The notes beneath the pieces were generated by a model, which did no database searches, was not told the origin of the DNA, and saw only the letters and a program-made list of their open reading frames with translations. Of a stretch of 41,886 nt of DNA, positions 33,019 through 40,701 are shown one piece after another. How positions within the stretch are numbered: the stretch's first letter is position 1; every line of letters begins with the position of its first letter. Location of the stretch: NCBI GenBank assembly GCA_022749845.1, contig JAKIWX010000005.1, forward strand, positions 1 to 41,886. Reading direction: 5' to 3'. This stretch comes from Thermoplasmata archaeon (GTDB lineage Archaea > Thermoplasmatota > Thermoplasmata > Lutacidiplasmatales > UBA184). A program made the translations under genes and the position numbers.

Positions 33019-35742
33019 GTGCCGGCGAGCTTCAAGGCCACGTCCGGCCCGAGCGTGGCGAAGGTTCCTGTCGGAAGCGCAGCCGCGAAGGGCCCGGGGG
33101 TCCAGGTGCCGCCGCGCCTCGCTGGGCGCTCGGCTACGTTCGTCACCCAACACGACCTTCGGCGGGCACGTGAGGACGCCCTCCTCCAGCTACGTATCGG
33201 CCGAACCGCCCACTACTACTCGCTCGTTCTGTATCCCCTGCTGTTCATCGACGCCTTCCTCGTGGCGTACGGGGTCCTCCCCTCGTCCAACTCGACGGGT
33301 AACCCGCCTATCTCGAGCCTGGCGTACCTTTTGCCGCCCCTCGCCGGCACCTTTCTGCTCGGCCTGTTTGGTCTGGTCGTCAAGTGGGAGGAGTACCAGC
33401 TCTGGCCTTGGGAGCGCCACTTCTCCGTCAGCGTCGCGAGCGCGGCCGGTGCGGCGCTCCTCTTGTTCCTGATGGTGGCTCGCCTAGCGCAAGCGGGTCC
33501 GACGGGGAGCTGGGAGCTCCTCCCGTGGTTCTATCCGGCCGTCCTCGCGGGCAGTTCCGCGGCGCTCGTGGGGCTCACGCTCACCTGGCCCGAATGGTCG
33601 CGCCGGAAGATGCTCGCCTTCGGCGCGGCAATCGTGCCCACCGGCCTCGGCCTGCTCGTCTACCTTCCCCAGGCGGGGACCCACTCGGCCGTACTCGCGC
33701 TCACGCTCGTCGCGAGCGGGGGGCTCTTCCTCTTCTCCGGCTCGCTCCTCCACTTCATTTCTTCTGGCACCGAGCCCCACGAGCAGGAACTCATCAACAC
33801 GGGCCAGTCCCGCCTCTTCCAGCTCTCCGAGGAGACTCGGCGCCAGACCGAGGCGCTCCAGTTCCGGGAGGCGACCGTCTACCGGCGGGAAGCGGACCTG
33901 GCGGTCGCAGAGGCGGCCGCGAAGAGGAAGCTCCAGGCCGCCGAGGAGGTCGAAGGGCAGCTCAAGCAGCTCGAGGCGGACCTCGAGGCGCGGAGCAACC
34001 GCCTTCGCGAGGAGGTTCGGACCTCCGTCCAGAAGATCGCCGAAGCGAAACAGGTCGACCGGGAGATCCACGACCGGGACACCACCCTCTCGCTCCGCGA
34101 GGACGAGACGCGACGCTGGGAGGCCACGCGGGCGGAACGGGAGGCCGCGCTCTCACGATCGGAAGGCGAGCTGAGCCGCCGTCAGCTCGAGCTCGCGGCG
34201 CGCGAGAAGGAACTCAGCTCCCGGCAGCAGTCGCTGCCTGCGACCGAGTCCCGTCTCGAGTCCCGCCGCCAAGAGCTCGACCGCCGCACCTCGGACCTTG
34301 TCCGGCGCGAGAGCGCGATCGCGAACCGCGAGGCGGAAGGATCCCCGGCACGGCCGACCGGCGGGTTCGCCGTGGACCGGGAGAAGGAGCTCCTCGAACG
34401 GGAGGGGCGTCTGTCCACGATGCAATCCACGCTCGCCGAGCAGAACGCGGTCCTCGGCCGAAAGGCCCGCGAGCTCGACGTGCGCGAGGCGGAGAGCCGA
34501 AAGCTGCTCGACGAGGCCGGGGCCCGCGAGCAGCGGCTCGTGGCCCGGGAATCGGAGAGCATCCACCGCGAGCAGGAGCTCGCCCGCAAGAGCGAGGCGG
34601 CGGACCAGCGGGTGCAGAAGTACTCCGAGGCCGTCCGGGCCGCGGAGGACCGAACCCAGCGCAGCGAGCAGAAGGAGGCCGAGCTCGCGACGCGGATCGA
34701 GGACGCTCGCCGCACGGCAGCTATCCTCCAGGCGAGGGAGGCGACGATCCGCCAACGGACCGAGGAGTTCGTCGCCAACCGGGCCGAGCTCGACGAGCGG
34801 GAGCGACGCTACCTCGAACGGAACCGCGCGCTCGAGGCGCGCGAGGCGGACTTCCGTGAACGGCGGCTCGAGTTCGACCGTCTTCCCCCTACGGCGCAAG
34901 CCACCGACGCCGCGAGTGGCCTCCCTCGGCCGGGGGCGCCCCCACCGGCGGGTTCGGGACCCGGCGTCCCCCGCCCCCCCGTTCGCACCGCGGCCGAGCT
35001 CCGGGACCGGTACACCACCGGTGTGCCGAGGCTCGACGACCTCCTCGGTGGAGGATTGCCGAAGCAGTCGCACGTCATGTTGATCGGGCCCCCGTTCCTC
35101 GGCAAGGAGCTGCTCCTCGAGAACTTCCTCGCGGAAGGGCTGCGTCGAGGTGAGCCGGCGATCCTGCTCACCACGCTCCGCTCGCCCACCGAACTCGCGC
35201 AAGAGATCTCCGTCGTGCTGCCCCAGTTCAAGGAGTACGAGCAGCTGGGCCAGGTGCACTGGATCGATGCAACGAACCCTGCGGGAACGCCGTCCGTGCA
35301 GGAGACGAAGGTCGGGGTCCGCGCCGTCGCCAAAGGCCCCCACGACTACACCGGCATCCTCGCCGCCCTTGCCGTAGCGGTGAAGCGGGCGGAAGCCGAC
35401 GGCGGAACGAAGCCGATGCGCGTCGCCGCGCTCACGCTCTCCGCCTGCCTCGCCCACGGGGAGGAGCGCGCGGCCGACGGGTTCGTCCGCAACTTCGTGG
35501 GCATTCTGAAGCCTCGCAAGGCGGTCGCGCTCTACGCGATCGACCCGGCGACCCTTGAGGAAGCCCGCGTGGAAAGCGCGCTAGCTCGCATGGACGGAGC
35601 GATCCGATTCCGCGAGGAGCACTCGAAGACGCAGCTCCAGGTGCAAGGACTCGGCGACGTTGCGAGCCGCGATTGGGTCGAGTACCGCGCTACGAATCGG
35701 ACGCTCGCCCTCGGCTCGTTCGCCCTCGAGCGCATCCGGTGA
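33019..35742 (+). CDS. Six-helix membrane protein fused to long coiled coil and KaiC/RecA-like domain
   Basis: This is a 907-residue protein with three parts. Residues ~66-246 hold six membrane helices, so both ends should face the cytoplasm. Residues ~260-620 are an almost continuous Glu/Arg heptad coiled coil ('REAALSR SEGELSR', 'REQRLVA RESESIH'). After a Pro/Gly linker (~625-655), residues 663-907 match KaiC/RadA-type ATPases: 'YTTGVPRLDDLLGGGLPKQSHVMLIGPP'. Walker A reads GPPFLGKE (Glu instead of Thr/Ser after Lys). The Walker B strand 'MRVAALTLSAC' has no Asp, so nucleotide hydrolysis is doubtful. The track starts inside the upstream gene. GTG 33019 is used, with a TATA-like TTAAGTA 33-39 bases upstream. 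The role is unknown; a membrane-tethered scaffold or sensor is inference. Confidence 0.85.
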   Translation: MPASFKATSGPSVAKVPVGSAAAKGPGVQVPPRLAGRSATFVTQHDLRRAREDALLQLRIGRTAHYYSLVLYPLLFIDAFLVAYGVLPSSNSTGNPPISSLAYLLPPLAGTFLLGLFGLVVKWEEYQLWPWERHFSVSVASAAGAALLLFLMVARLAQAGPTGSWELLPWFYPAVLAGSSAALVGLTLTWPEWSRRKMLAFGAAIVPTGLGLLVYLPQAGTHSAVLALTLVASGGLFLFSGSLLHFISSGTEPHEQELINTGQSRLFQLSEETRRQTEALQFREATVYRREADLAVAEAAAKRKLQAAEEVEGQLKQLEADLEARSNRLREEVRTSVQKIAEAKQVDREIHDRDTTLSLREDETRRWEATRAEREAALSRSEGELSRRQLELAAREKELSSRQQSLPATESRLESRRQELDRRTSDLVRRESAIANREAEGSPARPTGGFAVDREKELLEREGRLSTMQSTLAEQNAVLGRKARELDVREAESRKLLDEAGAREQRLVARESESIHREQELARKSEAADQRVQKYSEAVRAAEDRTQRSEQKEAELATRIEDARRTAAILQAREATIRQRTEEFVANRAELDERERRYLERNRALEAREADFRERRLEFDRLPPTAQATDAASGLPRPGAPPPAGSGPGVPRPPVRTAAELRDRYTTGVPRLDDLLGGGLPKQSHVMLIGPPFLGKELLLENFLAEGLRRGEPAILLTTLRSPTELAQEISVVLPQFKEYEQLGQVHWIDATNPAGTPSVQETKVGVRAVAKGPHDYTGILAALAVAVKRAEADGGTKPMRVAALTLSACLAHGEERAADGFVRNFVGILKPRKAVALYAIDPATLEEARVESALARMDGAIRFREEHSKTQLQVQGLGDVASRDWVEYRATNRTLALGSFALERIR

Positions 35743-35766
35743 TTCGGGCCGATTGGGAAGCCTTCA

Positions 35767-35787
35767 GGCGGGGGCAGCCCTCCCGCC
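35767..35787. terminator. Inverted repeat between convergent genes
   Basis: GGCGGG (35767-35772) and CCCGCC (35782-35787) can pair around a 9-base loop in the 55-base gap between the convergent KaiC-like and PNGase-like genes. It may help end both transcripts. No T-run follows, so confidence is low. Confidence 0.35.
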
Positions 35788-35797
35788 GGAGTCGGGT

Positions 35798-38539
35798 CTA
35801 AGGGCGGTCCGGGGGGGTGGGCGGGTCGCGGTACGCGCTGGGAGGATCCCCTCCCTTCGCGTTCGTTGAGCTTGACTTCGTCCGGGCGCGGCGGCGCGCC
35901 AGCAGGAACAGCACGAGGAACAGGGCCGCCACCGCCTGGCTTGCGAGGGCGATCGCCGGCCACGGGTCGGGGGAAGCGTTCGAGGAGCTCCCCTGCGTCG
36001 GGCTCGAGGCGACCGTCACGGTCCGCGCGGGGGCGACCGTAGCGACGCCTGCGGCGTCGAGGACGGCGACCTGGACCGAATGGGTGCCCGCGGTAGTGAA
36101 CGAGTAGTTGAGCTCCGAATCGGGACCGGAGGCGATCTGCTGGTTGTCGACGTGCCACGTGTACACGAACGGGGCCGTGCCGTTCACGACGCCGGCACGG
36201 AAGGTGACGACGTTGCTCGCGAGGACGCTCCCGCTCGGCGCGCTCAAAGTGAGGACCGGGGTGGACGCCACCGCAATGTTCGCCGGCGTGGCGTTGAGCA
36301 CGATGCCTCCGGAGTCGACCACCTGCAAGGCGATGACCGAGGTGCCCGGGGAGTTGAGGGTGTAGTTGAACGGGACGCTGCAGCTCTGGAGGGAGAGACC
36401 GACGCCGTCGGCGGACCAGTAGCACTGGTAGGGCGGAACCCCGCCCACCACCGCCGCGGCGAGGCTCAGGGTGATACCGATGTCGGAACCGGCGGGTGCG
36501 CCGGTGATGACGGCGACCACGGGGCCGGCGACCGTAAGCGGTGCTGCGGCCGCCCGCGCGGAGTCCCCTAGCGCGTCCGTCGCCGTCAGATTCGCGATGA
36601 AGCTTCCGGTACCCGTCGGCGTGCAACGAACGCTAGGGGCGTTCACGGGGGCGCACCCCGGGGGAAGCCCCCCCCAGCGGTAGTCCACCCACCCTCCGCC
36701 CCCCGTCACCACGCCGGTGAACTCGACCGGCGCGCCACGTTCGGTCAGGGTTCGCGAGAGTTCGATCGCCGCCGAAAGGGAGGCGCTCAGGGCGTCGGTC
36801 TGGATCGTCTCGACGTTGTACGGGCCCGGGGGGTTGTAGCCCGTGCCGACGAGGGTGTGCAGATAGCTGCCGTCCGTCCCTGCCACGAACTCGCGGAGCG
36901 AGACCGTCTTCGGCGTGCTGGAGGAGCTCGAAGTGAGCGACGTGATCACCGGCACGCCGGGGCTCGTGAGCTCCTCGGTGCCTCCGTACACGCCGTTGCC
37001 TCCGTCTAGCCGGAAGGAGAGGCTGCGTTGCGCGTGCACGAACGGCAGGCCAGCGCCGCTCGCGCTCGAGTTTACGAACTCCCGCCAGTCCTGGACGCAC
37101 GCTAGCATCTCGGTCGTGAAGTTACCGTACTCTGGATACCCGCCCCCCGTGGTACGTGTCAGCTGGAAGGTCCCGCTCAGGTCCACCGCGAACGGAAAGG
37201 CGAGCACCTGCTCGGTAGAGAGGAGCCGGCCGGCGAGCTCCACGGTCGCGTTCGTGACCGTCCGTTCGTTCATGGAGATGTTCTGCCAGCTGCCGACCTC
37301 GCTGAGGTTGCTCGAGTAGAGGCCCTGGAGCGTCAGGTTCGCGAATTCCACGCCGGCCGGGGTTGGGATGGTGCTCCCGTACCGATAGGTGTAGTTCACC
37401 TGCCGGTCGAGCCCGGCGGTGTGCACGGCTTCCCCGGAGTAGGTGGAGCGGGTGGGCGTCGCGGCGCCGGTCCCGGCGCTCGTGTTGAGCAGCAGGGTGC
37501 CGCCGATGAGCCAGCTGCTGCCGGGGGAGGTGATCCCCTCGACGGTCACCGAAAAATTGTGGGTGCCTTCGAGCAGCCCGACCAGAGCGGTGGCGTCGAA
37601 CTGCAGGGGCCGGTCGTTCGTGGTGAGCACCCCTGTCACCGGGCGCCACAGGAAGAGGTCGATCCCGCCCGTGTTGATGTACTCGAACGGAAGAATCGTG
37701 AACACCCGGGTGCCGTCCACGCTGAGGTGCAGGGCTCGATAACCGGGGTTCTGCAGGTACCAGAACTCATCCTGGGTGCCGAACCCGTACGTCCAGAGCT
37801 CCAGCGTCGCGTTGGTCACGTTGCTGGGGACCGTCTGGATCCCCCAGGCAACCGGGGTGGTCGAATGCACGTACGGAGTGCTCCAGAGCGGTAGCACCAG
37901 GTTTGCCGCCGATGGCGGGGCGGCACCGGGGTAGACGGGATAGAATGCGATACTGACGCTCTCGAGGAAGTGGCCGGTGATGTCGGCCGCGGAGAGCTGG
38001 AAGTAGAGGTTCACCGTCCCGACGAACAGTGCGGAGTACTCCGTGAGGTCGCGCAGCACCCTCCAGGTGCCGTACTCGGGGGTCGTCCCGAACAGGACGA
38101 GCACGCCGTCGATGTACGCCCGGTAGGAGGAGTCGTAGACGTCGGGAACGACCGTTCCCGTAAAGTTGAGAATGATGCGCGCCCACGGTCCGCCGCTCGG
38201 AGCGGTGAAGTTCACCTTGGCGGCGCCGGAGGATACGTTGACGGGAAAGACGATCAACGAGGGGACGGTCGCCGGCACGCTCGGGTCCGGCTCCGCCCCA
38301 ACGACGGAAACCGGAGTCGGTAGGGCGCGGGGTAGGGCTCCCCTTGGAACGTAGGTGGTGTTGAAGAAGCTCGACGGGAGGATAGAGGGTGCGGCAGGGG
38401 AGGGGACAGCCGCGGCGCCGACCGCCGAGGTCGACACGGTGGCGCCGTGCGGTGCGCCCGGGCTCGCGTGGCCGGCCGCAGGCGATACCCCTCCCAGTAG
38501 CAGCAGCGCGAGAAGCACGGCGACCGACCGGAAGTACAT
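35798..38539 (-). CDS. Secreted PNGase A-like glycoamidase with PKD-like domains and membrane anchor
   Basis: This is a 913-residue exported protein. A signal peptide covers residues 1-23 ('VAVLLALLLLGGVSPAAG'). Residues ~90-560 match the peptide-N-glycosidase A (PF12222-type) fold, for example 'ARIILNFTGTVVPDVYDSSYRAYIDGVLVLFGTTPEYGTWRVLRDLTEYSAL' around 120-170 and 'NISMNERTVTNATVELAG'. Three PKD-like domains follow (~610-850), with 'YRWGGLPPGCAPV', 'PYQCYWSADG' and 'FVYTWHVDNQQI'. A membrane helix (~859-880) and an Arg-rich tail end it. It probably cuts N-glycans from glycoproteins at the cell surface. The ATG start has a TATA-like GTTAAG 28-33 bases upstream. It neighbours nucleotide-sugar genes. 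Confidence 0.82.
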   Translation of the reverse strand: MYFRSVAVLLALLLLGGVSPAAGHASPGAPHGATVSTSAVGAAAVPSPAAPSILPSSFFNTTYVPRGALPRALPTPVSVVGAEPDPSVPATVPSLIVFPVNVSSGAAKVNFTAPSGGPWARIILNFTGTVVPDVYDSSYRAYIDGVLVLFGTTPEYGTWRVLRDLTEYSALFVGTVNLYFQLSAADITGHFLESVSIAFYPVYPGAAPPSAANLVLPLWSTPYVHSTTPVAWGIQTVPSNVTNATLELWTYGFGTQDEFWYLQNPGYRALHLSVDGTRVFTILPFEYINTGGIDLFLWRPVTGVLTTNDRPLQFDATALVGLLEGTHNFSVTVEGITSPGSSWLIGGTLLLNTSAGTGAATPTRSTYSGEAVHTAGLDRQVNYTYRYGSTIPTPAGVEFANLTLQGLYSSNLSEVGSWQNISMNERTVTNATVELAGRLLSTEQVLAFPFAVDLSGTFQLTRTTGGGYPEYGNFTTEMLACVQDWREFVNSSASGAGLPFVHAQRSLSFRLDGGNGVYGGTEELTSPGVPVITSLTSSSSSTPKTVSLREFVAGTDGSYLHTLVGTGYNPPGPYNVETIQTDALSASLSAAIELSRTLTERGAPVEFTGVVTGGGGWVDYRWGGLPPGCAPVNAPSVRCTPTGTGSFIANLTATDALGDSARAAAAPLTVAGPVVAVITGAPAGSDIGITLSLAAAVVGGVPPYQCYWSADGVGLSLQSCSVPFNYTLNSPGTSVIALQVVDSGGIVLNATPANIAVASTPVLTLSAPSGSVLASNVVTFRAGVVNGTAPFVYTWHVDNQQIASGPDSELNYSFTTAGTHSVQVAVLDAAGVATVAPARTVTVASSPTQGSSSNASPDPWPAIALASQAVAALFLVLFLLARRRARTKSSSTNAKGGDPPSAYRDPPTPPDRP

Positions 38540-38566
38540 CGTGATCCTGCCGGAGCGGACTCCGGG

Positions 38567-38572
38567 CTTAAC
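38567..38572 (-). promoter_or_regulatory. TATA element of PNGase A-like gene
   Basis: GTTAAG on the minus strand lies 28-33 bases before the ATG at 38539, fitting the leaderless promoter pattern seen elsewhere in the window. Confidence 0.45.
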
Positions 38573-38606
38573 GCCTTGCGGGGTGGCGCCCTAGGGGGGC
38601 CTGGGG

Positions 38607-39605
38607 TTACGCAGCTCGGGGGGCCGACCCCCGGAGGAGGGCGAGGTCGTTGTCGACCATGAGCTTCACCAGTTCGGGCACCTTCACTTTCGCCTCCCAG
38701 CCCAGTTCGAGCTTCGCCTTCTTCGCGTCGCCGCAAAGAAGATCCACCTCCGCGGGGCGCTTGAATCGCGGGTCCTCCTCGACGTACGGCCGCCAGTCCT
38801 CAATCCCGACGTGGCGGAACGCCAGCTCGACGAATTCCTCGACCGAGTGCATCTCACCCGTCGCCCCCACGAAGTCGGATGGGACGGGCGCCTGGAGGAT
38901 CCGCCACATGAGGTCGACGTACTCCGGCGCATACCCCCAGTCCCGGTGGGTGGTGAGCGTGCCCAGCTTGAGCTTCGACGCAAGGCCCAGCTTGATCCGG
39001 GCTACCCCGTCGGAGATCTTGCGCGTGACGAACTCGCGTCCGCGGCGAGGGCTCTCGTGATTGAACAGGATGCCGTTCGAGACGAACAGCCCGTAGCTCT
39101 CCCGGTAGTTCACGCAGGCCCAGTACGCGTAGGTCTTCGCCACGCCGTACGGGCTCCGAGGGTGGAACTCGGTCGTTTCGTCCTGGGGCGAGCGTTTCAC
39201 TTTCCCGAACATCTCGCTCGAGGCGGCCTGGTAGAACCTCGCCTTGTCTGCTCGGGCCCGCATCGCCTCGAGGAGCCGCACGACGCCGAGTCCCGTGACC
39301 TCCCCCGTAACGACCGGTTGGTTGAAGGAAACGCCCACGAAGCTCTGCGCGGCAAGGTTGTAGATCTCCTCGGGCTCCGATGCCCGCAAAGCGGTATCGA
39401 GCGAGGCCGCGTCGTGGAGGTCGCCGTCGAGGAGGACGACCCGGTCGAGAAGGTGGGCGATGTTCTGGGTGTTCGGCGTCGAGAGTCGGCGGACGAGGCC
39501 GTAAACGCGGTAGCCCCTTTCGAGAAGCTGCTCGGCGAGGTAGCTCCCGTCCTGACCCGTAATCCCTGTTACGAGCGCACGACGCCCCTCGAAGCTCGTG
39601 CCCAC
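38607..39605 (-). CDS. gmd: GDP-mannose 4,6-dehydratase
   Basis: This 332-residue extended short-chain dehydrogenase converts GDP-mannose to GDP-4-keto-6-deoxymannose (EC 4.2.1.47), a precursor of GDP-rhamnose or GDP-fucose. Family motifs are 'ALVTGITGQDGSYLAEQLLERGYRVYGLVRR', 'EIYNLAAQSFVGVSFNQP' and 'ASSEMFG'. Others are the active-site Tyr-x3-Lys in 'SPYGVAKTYAYW', 'NGILFNHESPRRG' and 'HRDWGYAPEYV'. It starts at GTG 39605, with minus-strand ACTTATGG (39628-39635) 23-30 bases upstream. The divergent epimerase gene may use its 4-keto product. Deoxysugars of this type fit N-glycan or surface-layer decoration. Confidence 0.95.
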   Translation of the reverse strand: MGTSFEGRRALVTGITGQDGSYLAEQLLERGYRVYGLVRRLSTPNTQNIAHLLDRVVLLDGDLHDAASLDTALRASEPEEIYNLAAQSFVGVSFNQPVVTGEVTGLGVVRLLEAMRARADKARFYQAASSEMFGKVKRSPQDETTEFHPRSPYGVAKTYAYWACVNYRESYGLFVSNGILFNHESPRRGREFVTRKISDGVARIKLGLASKLKLGTLTTHRDWGYAPEYVDLMWRILQAPVPSDFVGATGEMHSVEEFVELAFRHVGIEDWRPYVEEDPRFKRPAEVDLLCGDAKKAKLELGWEAKVKVPELVKLMVDNDLALLRGSAPRAA

Positions 39606-39627
39606 GTCGTACCGACGGGGAGAGCCC

Positions 39628-39635
39628 CATAAGTC
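39628..39635 (-). promoter_or_regulatory. TATA element of gmd
   Basis: ACTTATGG on the minus strand lies 23-30 bases before the GTG at 39605, fitting a leaderless promoter. Confidence 0.5.
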
Positions 39636-39738
39636 TTGCTGGCGAATCGGTCGCTCTCGGCTCGGGCGACTCCCTCGAACTTCTCAAGGGAACAGGTAAT
39701 AGGGTCCCTCTCCCCGGTGGCTCCGAGCTGGTGGAGCA

Positions 39739-40701
39739 CTGGCGAAAGCGATCGTCACGGGTGGCACGGGGTTCCTTGGGTCCTACCTGACCCGCGCTCT
39801 CACCGCGGAGGGATGGGAGGTCCACTCGACGTATCTCGGCCGGCCGGTCCTCCGGTTCGGCTGTCCGACCCCCGACGGGGCCACGCTGCACGCGCTCGAC
39901 GTGACCGACGCTAGTGCCGTCCAACGGCTCGTCGAGACGGTCCGGCCCGATGCGATCTTCCACTTTGCGGGGCAGGCGTACGTCCAGCCCTCCTTCGAGG
40001 ATCCCGCAGCGACTTTCGCGGTGAACCTAGGTGGAACGCTGAACGTCCTCGAGGCGGTCCGGCGCAAGATGCCGCAAAGCTCGGTCGTCTTCGCCGGGAG
40101 CGGCACCGAGTACGGTGCTCCTGCCCAGGTACCAACCCCCGAAGAGGCCCCCCTCCTTCCGACCAGCCCGTACGCATCGAGCAAGGCCGCTGCGGACCTG
40201 CTCTGCTACCAGTACGCCCAGAGCTTCGAGAGTCGAATCCTGCGGTTGCGAATCTTCGGAACGACGGGACCCGGCAAGGAGGGAGACAGCTGCAACGACT
40301 TTGCGAGCCAGGTCGCGCTTAGGGAGGTCGAGACCGGCAACGAGCCGGTCCGGGTCGGGAACGTCGACAAGCGACGCGACATCACCGATGTGCGCGATGC
40401 GGTGTCGGCGATGCTCGCCGTGGAGCGCCGCGGTACGCCGGGCGCAGCGTACAACATCGGGAGCGGCGAGTCACGGCATGTCCGCGCGATCCTCGACACG
40501 CTCGTCTCGCTCGCCACCCGCAAGCTAGAGGTCCGATCGGAGGCCGCCCGACTGCGCCTCGCGGACGAGCCGGTGCACCTCGCGGACATCTCCAAGCTGC
40601 GCGCGTTAGGGTGGTCGCCGACGATTCCGTTTCCCCGAACGCTCGAGGACATCCTGAACTGCTGGCGGGAGCGTCGAGCCGTTCCGCCTGCCGGTGCCTG
40701 A
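39739..40701 (+). CDS. NAD-dependent sugar-nucleotide epimerase/reductase (CTG start)
   Basis: This is an extended SDR protein of 320 residues. The track begins it at 39901, which removes the NAD-binding fold. Reading upstream in frame gives 'LAKAIVTGGTGFLGSYLTRALTAEGWEVHSTYLG', a perfect Rossmann entry. The frame is closed by TAA/TAG at 39697-39702, and no ATG, GTG or TTG occurs between them and the fold. CTG 39739, preceded by a purine-rich GGTGGAG, is the likely start. The catalytic Ser/Tyr-x3-Lys are seen as 'GSGTEYG' and 'SPYASSKAAAD'. Relatives include GDP-6-deoxy-4-keto-mannose reductases (RMD), suggesting it acts after Gmd to give GDP-rhamnose. UDP-sugar epimerases are the alternative. 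Confidence 0.88.
   Translation: MAKAIVTGGTGFLGSYLTRALTAEGWEVHSTYLGRPVLRFGCPTPDGATLHALDVTDASAVQRLVETVRPDAIFHFAGQAYVQPSFEDPAATFAVNLGGTLNVLEAVRRKMPQSSVVFAGSGTEYGAPAQVPTPEEAPLLPTSPYASSKAAADLLCYQYAQSFESRILRLRIFGTTGPGKEGDSCNDFASQVALREVETGNEPVRVGNVDKRRDITDVRDAVSAMLAVERRGTPGAAYNIGSGESRHVRAILDTLVSLATRKLEVRSEAARLRLADEPVHLADISKLRALGWSPTIPFPRTLEDILNCWRERRAVPPAGA

Noticed and set aside
33384-35457. Frames 33384-34859 (plus, 491 aa) and 34153-35457 (minus, 434 aa)
   Set aside because: They are shadows of the coiled-coil/KaiC-like gene; their apparent repetitiveness comes from its 21-base heptad period.
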